The notes beneath the pieces are model-generated. The model was not told where the DNA came from and did not search any database. It saw only the letters and a list, made by a program, of their open reading frames with translations. A DNA stretch of 64,000 bases from Geodermatophilus obscurus (GTDB lineage: Bacteria > Actinomycetota > Actinomycetes > Mycobacteriales > Geodermatophilaceae). Every line of letters begins with the position of its first letter. The first letter of the stretch is position 1. Shown here one piece after another: positions 47,985-56,396 of this stretch. A program made the translations under genes and the position numbers. Location: assembly GCF_900115395.1 (NCBI RefSeq), contig NZ_FOWE01000008.1:1-64000 (forward strand), read 5' to 3'.

Positions 47985-48605
47985 ATGGCGAGCAACGACC
48001 GTACCGGGTACGACAGCGGCGCGACGGTGGGCGGCGAGGGGGCCTCCGCCACCCGCGGACCGGGCCGCGACGCCGTCGCCGCGCAGCGGGACCGCTTCGG
48101 CGGGATCAAGTGGGGAGCGGCCTTCTTCGGCTGGCTGTCGGCCAACGGGCTGGCCGTCCTGCTCATCGCCCTGGTGTCGGCGGGAGGCGTCGGCCTCGGT
48201 CTGGCGCAGGGCGTCGACAGCGTGGGCGAGGCGACCGACCAGGCCACCGGCATCGGCCTCGGCGGCGCGATCGCCGCCCTCGTCGTGCTGTTCCTGGCCT
48301 ACCTCGCCGGCGGCTACGTCGCCGGGCGGATGGCCCGCTTCGACGGCGTCCGGCAGGGCCTGGCCGTGTGGATCATCGGCCTGCTGGTCGTGGCCCTGCT
48401 CGCCGTCCTCGGGTACGCCTTCGGGTCGCAGTACAACGTGCTGCAGCAGCTGAACCTGCCGCGCATCCCGGTCGACGAGGGCACCGCCACCACCGCCGGG
48501 CTGGTCACGCTGGGCGCGGTCCTGGTCGGCACGCTCCTCGGCGCGCTGCTCGGCGGCAAGCTCGGCACCCGCTACCACCGCAAGGTCGACCGCGCAGGCT
48601 TCTAG
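47985..48605 (+). CDS. Four-helix membrane protein
   Basis: A 206-residue protein. A hydrophilic 40-residue N-terminus precedes four hydrophobic helices (about 43-75, 90-113, 122-145 and 168-190), with RMARFDGVRQGLAVWI between helices 2 and 3. It resembles the TIGR04086/DUF3792-like group of small membrane proteins; function unknown. ATG at 47985 follows GAGGAGGA. A dispersed palindrome begins at its stop codon. Confidence 0.8.
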   Translation: MASNDRTGYDSGATVGGEGASATRGPGRDAVAAQRDRFGGIKWGAAFFGWLSANGLAVLLIALVSAGGVGLGLAQGVDSVGEATDQATGIGLGGAIAALVVLFLAYLAGGYVAGRMARFDGVRQGLAVWIIGLLVVALLAVLGYAFGSQYNVLQQLNLPRIPVDEGTATTAGLVTLGAVLVGTLLGALLGGKLGTRYHRKVDRAGF

Positions 48606-48664
48606 GAGGACCCTCCTGCCCCCCGCCACTCGCGAGCTCGCGGCGGGTCCCTGCAGGAGGGCCG
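48605..48664. repeat. Dispersed palindromic element, copy 7
   Basis: CCCTCCTGC (48611-48619) pairs with GCAGGAGGG (48653-48661). It begins at the stop codon of the preceding gene and is probably its terminator. Confidence 0.85.
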
Positions 48665-48707
48665 TTCCCGCACCTCACCAGTCACCGGCCGTCCTACGCT
48701 GCGGCGC

Positions 48708-48977
48708 ATGTGCCGGAACATCCGCCCGCTGTCGAACTTCGAGCCGCCGGCGACCGACGAGGAGGTGCAGGCCGCGGCGCTGCAGTACGTGCGCAAGATC
48801 AGCGGCGCCACGCACCCCTCCCGGGCCAACGCCGAGGCCTTCGACCGCGCCGTCGCGGAGGTGGCGGCGGCCTCCACCCGGCTGCTCGACGCCCTGGTCA
48901 CGACGGCCCCGCCGAAGGACCGCGCCGTCGAGGCGGCGAAGGCCCGCGCCCGCTCCGCCGCCCGTTTCGGGAGCTGA
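48708..48977 (+). CDS. DUF2277 family protein
   Basis: An 89-residue protein of a conserved family with unknown function. The opening MCRNIRPLSNFEPPATDEEV and the ending LLDALVTTAPPKDRAVEAAK are strongly conserved in it. The CRN at residues 2-4 is invariant as I recall. ATG at 48708 is 7 nt after TACGCT (48695-48700), with no Shine-Dalgarno, so a leaderless mRNA is likely. Confidence 0.93.
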   Translation: MCRNIRPLSNFEPPATDEEVQAAALQYVRKISGATHPSRANAEAFDRAVAEVAAASTRLLDALVTTAPPKDRAVEAAKARARSAARFGS

Positions 48978-49077
48978 CCCACCGGGTCGTGCACGACCCG
49001 GTGGGCGACGGCGGGCATGGCCGCCGTGCGGACGGGTAGGTCTCGGGTCCACCTTCCCCGATCCGCAGGAGACCTCC

Positions 49078-49611
49078 ATGGCCCGCAACACCCTGTCCCG
49101 CGCGCTGCACGACCTCGGACTGTCGGCCTGGTTCGGCGGCACGCTGGCCAACGCCGTCGCGCTCAACGCCGCCGCGGGTGCGGCCGGCAAGGACACCGGC
49201 CGCGTCGCCAACGAGGGCTGGAACCGCTGGACCCCGGTCAACGCCGTCGCCATCGGCACCCACCTGGTGGGCGCCGTCGGCCAGCTGATCGGCAACCGCA
49301 GCCGGGTGGCCCAGCAGGAGGGCGTCGCGAGCATGTCGGTGGGCAAGACGCTGCTGACCGCCGCCGCGCTGGGCGCCACCGCCTACAGCCGCTCGCTCGG
49401 CATGGTCGTGAACAGCCAGGACAACCCGTCGTCGAGGTCGGGCACCAAGCCGACCAAGCGCACGAAGGCCGAGATCGCCGCCGCGCAGGAGCAGCTCGAC
49501 ACCCTGCAGTGGGTCATCCCGGCGCTGACCGGCGCGCTGGTGTGGGTCAGCTCCTACGCCGGTGAGCAGCAGCGGCCCAGCGAGGTGCTCCCGGGCATCG
49601 CGCGTCGCTGA
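49078..49611 (+). CDS. Hypothetical membrane protein
   Basis: A 177-residue protein that I cannot assign. Hydrophobic stretches appear near 13-35, 53-70, 87-102 and 145-160, separated by a Lys/Arg-rich loop (SGTKPTKRTKAEIAAAQEQ). ATG at 49078 follows CAGGAG. Codon usage is normal for the window. The following gene starts 43 bp later on the same strand. Confidence 0.75.
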   Translation: MARNTLSRALHDLGLSAWFGGTLANAVALNAAAGAAGKDTGRVANEGWNRWTPVNAVAIGTHLVGAVGQLIGNRSRVAQQEGVASMSVGKTLLTAAALGATAYSRSLGMVVNSQDNPSSRSGTKPTKRTKAEIAAAQEQLDTLQWVIPALTGALVWVSSYAGEQQRPSEVLPGIARR

Positions 49612-49654
49612 CCGCTCCGTCCCGCACCACCACGCAGCACCTCTGGGGGAACCC

Positions 49655-50161
49655 GTGGACAGCACCGAGACACGAACCGTCACCTTCGCCGGCAACCGGG
49701 CGGCCGGTGCCCGCGACGAGGGCGCCGGGCACTCCGGCGGCTCGACCGTCTGCGCCGACTGCACCGACGGCCTGGGCAAGCCGACACCGGTCGAGCCGGA
49801 CTCGTGGCGGGGACGGATCCGGGCCAAGCCGGGTATGCACCTGGCCTGGCGCGTCGGCGTCTTCGTCGTCGGCCTGCTGTTCGTGCTGCTCGGGGTGGCG
49901 CTGACGGTGCTACCTGGGCCGCTCACCATCCCACCGGTCCTGCTCGGGCTGTGGATCTGGTCGACCGAGTTCGACTGGGCGCGGCGGTTCTTCGCCGCGT
50001 TCCGCCGCAAGGCGGCCGCCGCCTGGCGACACGCCCGGCAGCACCCGGTCAGCTCGCTGGCGGTGACCGTCGGCGGTCTCGCGGCCGCGGCGGTGGTGTT
50101 CTGGGCGGTGGGCCACTTCGACCTGGTCGACCGGGCGAAGAGCGCCGTCGGGCTCGGCTGA
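49655..50161 (+). CDS. PGPGW-type membrane protein
   Basis: A 168-residue protein. A soluble 65-residue N-terminus contains a CADC pair. Two close membrane helices follow, joined by the PGP-containing loop VLPGPLTIPPVLLGLWIW that defines the PGPGW family, and a third hydrophobic helix lies near 140-160. Function is unknown. GTG at 49655 after GGGGGA. Followed by a strong terminator. Confidence 0.82.
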   Translation: MDSTETRTVTFAGNRAAGARDEGAGHSGGSTVCADCTDGLGKPTPVEPDSWRGRIRAKPGMHLAWRVGVFVVGLLFVLLGVALTVLPGPLTIPPVLLGLWIWSTEFDWARRFFAAFRRKAAAAWRHARQHPVSSLAVTVGGLAAAAVVFWAVGHFDLVDRAKSAVGLG

Positions 50162-50171
50162 GCCGCCCGTC

Positions 50172-50209
50172 CCCCGGCCGCCGTCCGCCTCCGCGGACGG
50201 CGGCCGGGG
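50172..50209 (+). terminator. Strong terminator hairpin
   Basis: CCCCGGCCGCCGTCCG (50172-50187) pairs perfectly with CGGACGGCGGCCGGGG (50194-50209), a 16-bp stem with a 6-nt loop, 10 bp after the PGPGW gene. Confidence 0.9.
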
Positions 50210-50239
50210 CGCGTGCGGGCCCGTGCGGCCGGGAGACTG

Positions 50240-51436
50240 GTGCCCGTGCCCGGACCGCGTGCCCTCCCGGCCCGGCTGGCCCGGCTGGTGCGGCCGGGAC
50301 GGACCCCCGGCCTGCGCACGGCGAAGACCGTGCTGGCCGCGGTGGTCGCGTTCCAGGTGGCGACCTGGCTCGACACCACCAGCTCCCCGATCCTCGCGCC
50401 GCTGACCGCGCTGCTGGTCGTGCAGCTCACCCTCTACGAGACGCTGGCCACCGGCTGGGAGCGGGTCGCCAGCGTCACCGCGGGCGTCCTGATCGCGGTG
50501 CTGTTCGCCTCGGTCGTCGGGCTCACCTGGTGGAGCCTCGGCCTCGTCGTCGGCCTGTCGCTGATCGTCGGCCGGCTGCTTCGGCTCGGGCCGCACCTGG
50601 CCGAGGTGCCGATCAGCGCGATGCTCGTGCTGGCCGTGGGCGGAGCCGAGAGCGCGGCGCTCGGCCGGATCACCGAGACGCTCATCGGCGCCGGCGTCGG
50701 CGTCCTCGTGAACGTGGTGATCGCACCGCCGCTGTACGTCCAGCCGGCCGGTGAGGCCATCGCGGAGCTGGCCGAGCGCATGGCCGCCTACTGCGAGGAC
50801 CTGGCGGCCGCACTGCGTGGCGAGTGGTCGCGTCGCGTCACCGACGACCTGCTCGACCGTGCCCGCGCGCTCGGCGCCGAGGTCACCCGGGCCGACGGCC
50901 GCCTCGCGCGCACCGAGGAGAGCGCTCGCCTCAACCCCCGGGGGTGGGTGGCCCGCGAGGCCCAGCCGCGGCTGCGCAACACGCTGACCGCGCTGGAGCG
51001 GGTGCACGTCACCCTGCGCACGCTCGCCCGCGTGCTCCTCGACCGCACCTACTTCGTGCCCGAGGACGAGGCCGGGCGCGCCTGGTCGCCGCCGGCACGG
51101 CAGGCGCTGGCCGACGTGCTGGTCACCGTGACGACGATCCTGCGCGAGGCCGGCGCGGTGGCCGCGGGCACCGTCCCGGCCGCGGGCGTCGACGCCGAGC
51201 GCCTCGCCGCCCTGCTCGACCTGCGCGCCCGGCTGGCCGAGGCCCTGCTCGTCGACCCGCGGGCCGACCAGGCCGCCTGGTCGCAGCACGGCACGCTGCT
51301 CGACGCCGTCGACCTGCTGCGCGTGGAGCTGAGCGCGGCGCTGCGCCCGACGTCGGCCACGTGGGCGCCGCCCCCGCTGGTCGGGGCGAGCCGGCGCGCG
51401 GTGCGCCGGGCGATGACCCGGCGCCGGCGGCGCTGA
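50240..51436 (+). CDS. FUSC family (aromatic acid exporter-like) membrane protein
   Basis: A protein of about 398 residues. The N-terminal 150 residues hold about six hydrophobic helices (TVLAAVVAFQVATWL, ILAPLTALLVVQLTLYETL, VTAGVLIAVLFASVVGL), followed by a long helical cytoplasmic part. This matches FUSC/ArAE proteins, usually treated as exporters of aromatic acids, though substrates of actinobacterial members are not known. The start is uncertain among GTG codons at 50213, 50240 and 50246; GGGAG lies just before the latter two. A tandem repeat begins in its last codons. Confidence 0.83.
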   Translation: MPVPGPRALPARLARLVRPGRTPGLRTAKTVLAAVVAFQVATWLDTTSSPILAPLTALLVVQLTLYETLATGWERVASVTAGVLIAVLFASVVGLTWWSLGLVVGLSLIVGRLLRLGPHLAEVPISAMLVLAVGGAESAALGRITETLIGAGVGVLVNVVIAPPLYVQPAGEAIAELAERMAAYCEDLAAALRGEWSRRVTDDLLDRARALGAEVTRADGRLARTEESARLNPRGWVAREAQPRLRNTLTALERVHVTLRTLARVLLDRTYFVPEDEAGRAWSPPARQALADVLVTVTTILREAGAVAAGTVPAAGVDAERLAALLDLRARLAEALLVDPRADQAAWSQHGTLLDAVDLLRVELSAALRPTSATWAPPPLVGASRRAVRRAMTRRRRR

Positions 51437-51473
51437 CCCGGCGCCGGCGGCGCTGACCCGGCGCCGGCGGCGC
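51414..51473. repeat. Three tandem copies of a 20-bp unit
   Basis: TGACCCGGCGCCGGCGGCGC repeats exactly at 51414, 51434 and 51454. The second copy supplies the TGA stop of the FUSC gene. Each unit has a GGCGCC palindrome. Confidence 0.9.
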
Positions 51474-51483
51474 TGACCGGCGC

Positions 51484-52266
51484 TCAGGGCAGGGTGAGGA
51501 CCACCGGGCCGTCGTCGGTCACGGCGACGGTGTGCTCGACGTGCGCGGCCCGCCGGCCGTCGGCGGTGACCACCGCCCAGCCGTCCTTCTTGTGCCGGTA
51601 CCGCTCGCCGCCGGCCAGCAGCATCGGCTCGATCGCCAGCGTGCTGCCGGCGTGCAGGCGCACCCGGTCCAGCCCCGCGTGCGGGCGGTTGGGCACGAAC
51701 GGCGGCTCGTGCATCGAGCGGCCGATGCCGTGCCCGCCGTGGTCGGGCAGGTGGGCGTAGCCGTACCGGCGGGCGACCGCGTCGATCGCCTGCGCGACGT
51801 CGATCAGCGTGGCCCCGGGCACGGCCGCGGCGATCCCCGCGGCCAGCGCCTCCTCGGTGGCGGTGACGAGGCGGGCGTCGTCGGCGGACCCGTGCGACCC
51901 GACCTGCACCGTGATGGCCGCGTCGCCGTTCCAGCCGTCCACGACGGCTCCGCAGTCGATGCTGAGCAGGTCGCCGTCCTTGAGCCGCTGGCCGCTGGGC
52001 CGGCCGTGCACCACCACCTCGTTCGGCGACAGGCACAGCGCGCCGTTGTAGGCCGTGGGCGCCCAGGCCGGCTTGTAGCCGAGGAAGGACGACGTCGCGC
52101 CGGCCTCGCGGATGCAGGTCTGTGCCAGGTCGTCGAGGTCGCGCAGCCGCACGCCCGGGACCGCCGCCGCCCGCACCGCCGCGAGCGTCTGCGCCACCAC
52201 GCGACCGGCGTCACGCATGGCGTCGAGTTCGGCGTCGGTACGGGCGGGCAACACAGTCAGGTCCAC
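51484..52266 (-). CDS. map: Type I methionine aminopeptidase
   Basis: A 260-residue pita-bread-fold metalloenzyme that removes the first methionine from new proteins. The five metal ligands fall in LSIDCGAV, NGDAAITV, GHGIGRSMHEPP, LAIEPML and AHVEHTVAV. The N-terminus is short, without the SH3-binding extension of some actinobacterial isozymes. Standing alone, away from the ribosomal secY-adk-map cluster, it may be a second copy. The GTG at 52266 has TACCGT 7 nt upstream, so it appears leaderless. Confidence 0.95.
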   Translation of the reverse strand: MDLTVLPARTDAELDAMRDAGRVVAQTLAAVRAAAVPGVRLRDLDDLAQTCIREAGATSSFLGYKPAWAPTAYNGALCLSPNEVVVHGRPSGQRLKDGDLLSIDCGAVVDGWNGDAAITVQVGSHGSADDARLVTATEEALAAGIAAAVPGATLIDVAQAIDAVARRYGYAHLPDHGGHGIGRSMHEPPFVPNRPHAGLDRVRLHAGSTLAIEPMLLAGGERYRHKKDGWAVVTADGRRAAHVEHTVAVTDDGPVVLTLP

Positions 52267-52323
52267 GTCCCCGACGGTACGAGACGGCGTGCTCGCCGCC
52301 GGCAGGGTCGCGGCGGCCCGCCG

Positions 52324-52581
52324 TCAGGCGATGCCGGGGCGGTGCACGTCGGCGGGGTCCGGCGTGCGGAAGACCGTGCCGACGTCGCCGGGGTCGGGTG
52401 CGAGTTCCGTCGTCGGCTCGTCGGGACGGTCGGTCTCCGCGGCGCGGTCGGGATCCTCCCCGGCGACGCCGAAGCCCTCGGCCGGCGGCGGCGCACCGGC
52501 TCCGGGATCGGCGGCGGCGATCTCGTCGGCCGGGCCGCCGGCGCCGGAGTCGGGGGTCATCGGTTCCCACATGGACGTCAT
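52324..52581 (-). CDS. Small acidic hypothetical protein
   Basis: An 85-residue Asp/Glu/Pro/Ala-rich protein, probably disordered, with no recognised domain. The start is taken at the ATG at 52581; another ATG at 52572 is equally possible and neither has a clear ribosome-binding site. Composition and third-position GC suggest coding, but the evidence is weak. Confidence 0.45.
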   Translation of the reverse strand: MTSMWEPMTPDSGAGGPADEIAAADPGAGAPPPAEGFGVAGEDPDRAAETDRPDEPTTELAPDPGDVGTVFRTPDPADVHRPGIA

Positions 52582-52738
52582 GGCGGTGCAGTACCCCCTT
52601 GCCAGGCGGGCGCGTGGCCGGCCGGTGACCGGACGGGGGACAGCAGGTGACGAGGAGGTGTCGGCCGGGCATACAGCCGGGAACGGCGACGGGGCCGAGC
52701 GGCCCCTGGGGGTGCGACGGACCGGAGAGGAGCTGGGC

Positions 52739-53284
52739 ATGGCCACGACGGGATCGGGACAGCGGGCAGGACGGGGCACGCGACCGGTGGTCGGGGACCC
52801 GCCCACCGGTGCCGACGGCCGGGACGAGACCCGGGCCGAGCGGATCGACCGGGAGCTGATGGAGCTGCTCAACGAGCTGCGCGTGGCGCTTCCCGGCGTG
52901 CAGTTCCTCTTCGCCTTCCTGCTGGTGGTGCCCTTCCAGCAGGCGACGGAGCGGGCGACGGACTTCCAGCGCGACGTCTACCTGGTGACCCTGGTGGCGG
53001 TCGTGGTGGCCACCGCGCTGCTCATCGCCCCGGCCGCGCAGCACCGCGCGCTGTTCCGGCAGCACGACAAGGAGGACCTGCTGCGGCGCAGCAACCGCTT
53101 CGCGTTCCTGGGCCTGTGCGTGCTGGCCGTCGCGATCGTCTCCGCGGTGCTGCTCGTCGTCGACTTCCTCTTCACGCTGACCCTGGCGCTGGTGACCGCC
53201 GGCGTCGTCGCCGTGCTGCTCGGCTGGCTGTGGATCGGCAGCCCGCTCACGCAGCGCGCCCGCGGATCCGCCTCCGGCGAGTGA
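52739..53284 (+). CDS. DUF6328 family membrane protein
   Basis: A 181-residue protein. After a 35-residue disordered N-terminus comes ELMELLNELRVALPGVQFLFAFLLVVPF, the family hallmark, and four hydrophobic helices in two pairs (about 58-75, 88-103, 122-140 and 145-165). Function unknown. ATG at 52739 follows GGAGAGGAG. Confidence 0.87.
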   Translation: MATTGSGQRAGRGTRPVVGDPPTGADGRDETRAERIDRELMELLNELRVALPGVQFLFAFLLVVPFQQATERATDFQRDVYLVTLVAVVVATALLIAPAAQHRALFRQHDKEDLLRRSNRFAFLGLCVLAVAIVSAVLLVVDFLFTLTLALVTAGVVAVLLGWLWIGSPLTQRARGSASGE

Positions 53285-53402
53285 GCCCGGGGCGACAGGG
53301 CCGTCCTGCGGATCCGTCTCGGCCCCGGCTGTCTCCGGAGGCCGCTCCGACGGGGACCTTGTCCCGTGTTCAGCGGCGCGTGCGAGAGAAAGGCTGCACG
53401 CC

Positions 53403-53765
53403 ATGACAGCGAGCCCGTTCCCGGATCCCCCGACCTCCGCCATCCCGAACCCCGCCGAGCCTCCTCGACCGGATCAGCCGTCCTGGCCGCCGGCACCGCC
53501 TGTACCCGCAGCCGGGGTCACGCACCGTCGCCTCCTCCGCAGCTCCACCAACAAGGTGCTGGGTGGCGTGTGCGGCGGCTTGGCCGAGTACTCCGACACG
53601 GACCCCCTGCTGTGGCGCGTCGGGTTCGTCGCCCTGGCGGTGATGGGCGCCGGCATCCTCGTGTACCCGCTGCTGTGGCTGCTCGTGCCAGCCGCCGGCC
53701 CGGACGCACCGGGCGCCTCCGGGCTCCACGAGACGCTCCGGAGGGGACGGGCTCCCCGCTCCTGA
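53403..53765 (+). CDS. PspC domain protein
   Basis: A 120-residue membrane protein with a Pro-rich cytoplasmic N-terminus (1-38) and one PspC domain: LLRSSTNKVLGGVCGGLAEY followed by the membrane helix VGFVALAVMGAGILVYPLLWLLV. PspC proteins act in envelope stress or, in actinobacteria, as membrane-bound sensor modules. No kinase or PspA gene is adjacent. ATG at 53403. Confidence 0.9.
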   Translation: MTASPFPDPPTSAIPNPAEPPRPDQPSWPPAPPVPAAGVTHRRLLRSSTNKVLGGVCGGLAEYSDTDPLLWRVGFVALAVMGAGILVYPLLWLLVPAAGPDAPGASGLHETLRRGRAPRS

Positions 53766-53809
53766 GGCGGCCCACCGCACACGAGTGCAGCCTGCAGCTG
53801 TCCCGGAGC

Positions 53810-53826
53810 CCGGCCCGTGGCCGGGC
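53810..53826. terminator. Two-way terminator hairpin
   Basis: CCCGGCC (53810-53816) pairs with GGCCGGG (53820-53826) around a 3-nt loop, and flanking GGAG/CTCC extend the stem. It lies between the convergent PspC and VOC genes. Confidence 0.6.
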
Positions 53827-53834
53827 CTCCCGGT

Positions 53835-54206
53835 TCAGTCGGGGGCGATCACCGAGAAGACGTTGCCCGAGGGGTCGGTGAACCAGGCGATGTCGGGGCC
53901 CTGTCCGCGCATGACCCCGTGCTCGTCCTGCGGGATCCCGTCGTATCGCTGGAAGCGCACGCCGCGCGCGGTCAACTCGCCGACCGCGGCCCCGACGTCG
54001 TCGACCTCGAAGTTCAGGACGGTGTAGCTGGCCGGGGTGGCCGTGGGCTGCTCGTAGACGAGGGTGTCCCGGCCGCCGGCCAGGTGCAGCCAGAGGTTGC
54101 CGTGGTCCTCGGACACGCGCAGCCCGAGCACCTCGCCGTAGAACTGCCGGGCCGCCGCCAGGTCGCGGACGGCGATGCCGCTGTACGCCTTCGTGTCGGT
54201 CAACAT
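53835..54206 (-). CDS. VOC (glyoxalase/bleomycin-resistance fold) protein
   Basis: A 123-residue protein with two beta-alpha-beta-beta-beta units. The opening YSGIAVRDLAAARQFYGEVLGL and closing DIAWFTDPSGNVFSVI match the vicinal oxygen chelate fold. The usual first histidine ligand is not evident, so it may bind a ligand without catalysis. ATG at 54206 follows GAGGGGAT. Confidence 0.9.
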   Translation of the reverse strand: MLTDTKAYSGIAVRDLAAARQFYGEVLGLRVSEDHGNLWLHLAGGRDTLVYEQPTATPASYTVLNFEVDDVGAAVGELTARGVRFQRYDGIPQDEHGVMRGQGPDIAWFTDPSGNVFSVIAPD

Positions 54207-54356
54207 CGATGTGATCCCCTCTTATCGGCGCTCATGGGGTAGACGGCGTGAGCCCGGCGATCTCATCGCTCCGGAGCGGACCTCGATCCCTCCGCGCAGG
54301 CCTCCCTCTCCTGCTCGGGGACACCTGTGGAGGCGTGCGCGCTCCGCAGGACGTGC

Positions 54357-55850
54357 CTAGAACGGGGGCCGGTGGTCGCCCGGACAGGCCGGTGACTGTC
54401 CGGCGACGTCCGGTGGTGGGTCCGCAGTCGGCGCTGGTGGCGGCATGCCCGGTGGCCGGGTGGTCCTGGTGATCCCGGACGGTGTGGTGACGGTGAGTGT
54501 CCCGTCGGCACCCATCTCGAACCGCCAGCCGCGGGCGAAGGTCTTGAGGCGGTGGTGGGAGCGGCACAGGCAGCAGAGGTTGGCGCAGTCGGTGGCGCCA
54601 CCTGCGGCGTGCGGGATGACGTGGTCGGTGTCGGCCCAGCCGATGCGTTGGCCGCAGGTGGGGAAGCGGCAGCTGCGGTCGCGGGTGCGTATGAACGCCT
54701 GCTGGGCGGCGGAGGGGGTGTAGCGGTCCTTCGCCGTCGGCCGGTCGAGCACCGCGCAGTCGCACTGCTCGTCGGGGTGCTGGGTGCAGCCGTGGGCGGC
54801 GAGCCGGCGCAGCCGGTCCAGCGTGCCGGTGGCGCGCAGGGTGCCGTCGTCGTCGGTGAGGGCCACGGTGACCGATCCGCCGTCGGGTGCCTGTACGCCG
54901 AGGGCGTCGAGCCGGGCGAGCAGGTCGCGCAGGTGTGCGGCGGTGATCGGCAGCCCGTTGACCGCACCGCACCCGGTCGAGGACCCGGCCAGCGAGGCGA
55001 GGGTGGCGGTGATCTGCAGGTGCGCGGTGACCGGCGGGCGGCTGTCGTCCCAGGGGCGCAGGATCAGGTCGGCGGCCACCTGGGTGTGCAGCTGCCCGAT
55101 CGGGCGGGGATCGCCGTCGGCCTTGAGCATCGCCGCGAGTGCGTCGATGACCGCGTGGCAGGCCGCGGCCACCTCCGCGGGCAGGTCGGCGGTCAGTCTC
55201 GCCATGCCCTCGTCGGGGGAGGGCTCGAGGCGGACGTCGGCGTGGCGCTGTGCCTGCTCCCGGCGGCGCTCGGCCGCGTCGGGGTCCAACTGCAGCAGCA
55301 GTTCCAGCGCCCGCTTCCTCAGCCTCCCCGCGGTCAGCTGCACGGCCTCGGGCAGCAGCCGCGCCTCCACCCGCCGCGCCAGCCCCGGGTCGGCGTACTC
55401 CAAGACCTCGACCAGGATCCGCGCCCGGTACTCGTCCAGGTCCCCGGCGGCCAGCGCCGCCCACGTGCCCGGCAGCGACTCACGGAAGGTCCAGGCCCGG
55501 TGGGCCAGCTTCGCCGCCGCCACCCGCCCGCAGTTGAGCACCAACGCCAGCTCGGCGGGAAAGAACTCCGACACCCCCGGCAACTCGGGATCCGGCTTCC
55601 ACGACCGCGCACCGGGCGTGCCGGGCGGCGGGTCGTCGCAGTCGGGGCGGAGCTCGGCCAGCCGCAGCACCAGCTCCGCCTCGTAGCCGGCCTCCATCGC
55701 CCGCCGTGCCTGCACCCGGGCCAGCTCGGCGGCCACCTGGTCGTCCGACAGCAGCTCCACCGGCAACCGCGACACCCGCACCGGCCGCGCCCCCAGCGCA
55801 CCGGCCAGCGCACCCTCGAACCGCGACCCGCGGACGGCGACCTCCTGCAC
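54357..55850 (-). CDS. DUF222 and HNH endonuclease domain protein
   Basis: A 497-residue protein of the family found in many copies in actinobacteria, often linked to 13E12-type repeats. The N-terminal DUF222 part (helical, EGALAGALGARPV to about residue 330) is followed by the HNH nuclease: DRSCRFPTCGQRIGWADTDHVIPHAAGGATDCANLCCLCRSHHRLK region near 405-450 with its paired cysteines, His-Asn-His and zinc site. The GTG at 55850 lies 11 bp from the end of a broken vsr gene. Its role, mobile or defensive, is unknown. Confidence 0.9.
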   Translation of the reverse strand: MQEVAVRGSRFEGALAGALGARPVRVSRLPVELLSDDQVAAELARVQARRAMEAGYEAELVLRLAELRPDCDDPPPGTPGARSWKPDPELPGVSEFFPAELALVLNCGRVAAAKLAHRAWTFRESLPGTWAALAAGDLDEYRARILVEVLEYADPGLARRVEARLLPEAVQLTAGRLRKRALELLLQLDPDAAERRREQAQRHADVRLEPSPDEGMARLTADLPAEVAAACHAVIDALAAMLKADGDPRPIGQLHTQVAADLILRPWDDSRPPVTAHLQITATLASLAGSSTGCGAVNGLPITAAHLRDLLARLDALGVQAPDGGSVTVALTDDDGTLRATGTLDRLRRLAAHGCTQHPDEQCDCAVLDRPTAKDRYTPSAAQQAFIRTRDRSCRFPTCGQRIGWADTDHVIPHAAGGATDCANLCCLCRSHHRLKTFARGWRFEMGADGTLTVTTPSGITRTTRPPGMPPPAPTADPPPDVAGQSPACPGDHRPPF

Positions 55851-55860
55851 GACACCCAAC

Positions 55861-56340
55861 CTACGCACGGGGTACGACAGAAACGTCGCTCTGAACAGCA
55901 CGGATGCGTCCCAGCTCGGCGCAGATCGCGTCGGCCACGTCGTCGGGGTCCTCGTGCTCCCAGAACCGCAGCACCCGCCAGCCGGGGTCTGTGAGGACGG
56001 CGTCGGCGCGGCGGTCGCGGGCGGTGTTGGCCGCCAGCTTGGCCGCCCACCACCCCCGGTTGGCCTTCGGCAGGTGCCCACACGATGGGCAGCCGTGCCA
56101 GAAGCACCCGGGAAGGACCCCGTCCCCCTCACCCCTCGCACGCTCGGGGCGAGCCTCGGGACGGGGCCGTGGCCGCACGTCCACCGGAAGCGCACTCCCC
56201 GCGCGTGCAGCCGACGGCGCACGGCCATCTCGTGACGGGTGTCGCGCCGGCCCTGCCGGCGGAAGCGGGCGGCGACGACCTCCGACGACGGCGCCGGCGC
56301 GGGACCGGGGCCGGCCGTCGGGTCCACCACACCGCGCATG
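55861..56340 (-). pseudogene. vsr: Broken very-short-patch-repair endonuclease (vsr)
   Basis: Two frames are needed to read it. The first (from about 56340) gives VVAARFRRQGRRDTRHEMAV and RRRLHARGVRFR; the second continues VDV, then GCFWHGCP, LPKANRGWWAAKLAANTARD and GWRVLRFWEHEDPDD, all Vsr motifs. The frame changes at about 56188, where CGGTGGAC looks like CGGGTGGAC with one G lost. Between the two parts, where Vsr proteins have the catalytic aspartate region (PGxPDxV then VAVFVDG), lies a dispersed palindrome instead. Both the shift and the lost aspartate mean that no active enzyme can be made. Vsr normally nicks T:G mismatches made by cytosine methylation. Confidence 0.85.
56112..56168. 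repeat. Dispersed palindromic element, copy 8 (in vsr)
   Basis: CCCCGTCC (56118-56125) pairs with GGACGGGG (56159-56166). It replaces the catalytic segment of the vsr pseudogene and, in the downstream vsr frame, encodes [18 protein letters not shown], almost the same as in copA. Confidence 0.88.
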
Positions 56341-56396
56341 CTGCACCGCCGCACCGACACCCGCCGGCAGGGAAGGCTCGCCTACCCTCGCTCCCC

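Noticed and set aside
56085-56396. N-terminal extension of the GT39-like gene from 56085
   Set aside because: This part is antisense to the vsr pseudogene and includes a palindrome; the membrane protein's normal N-terminus begins near 56397.
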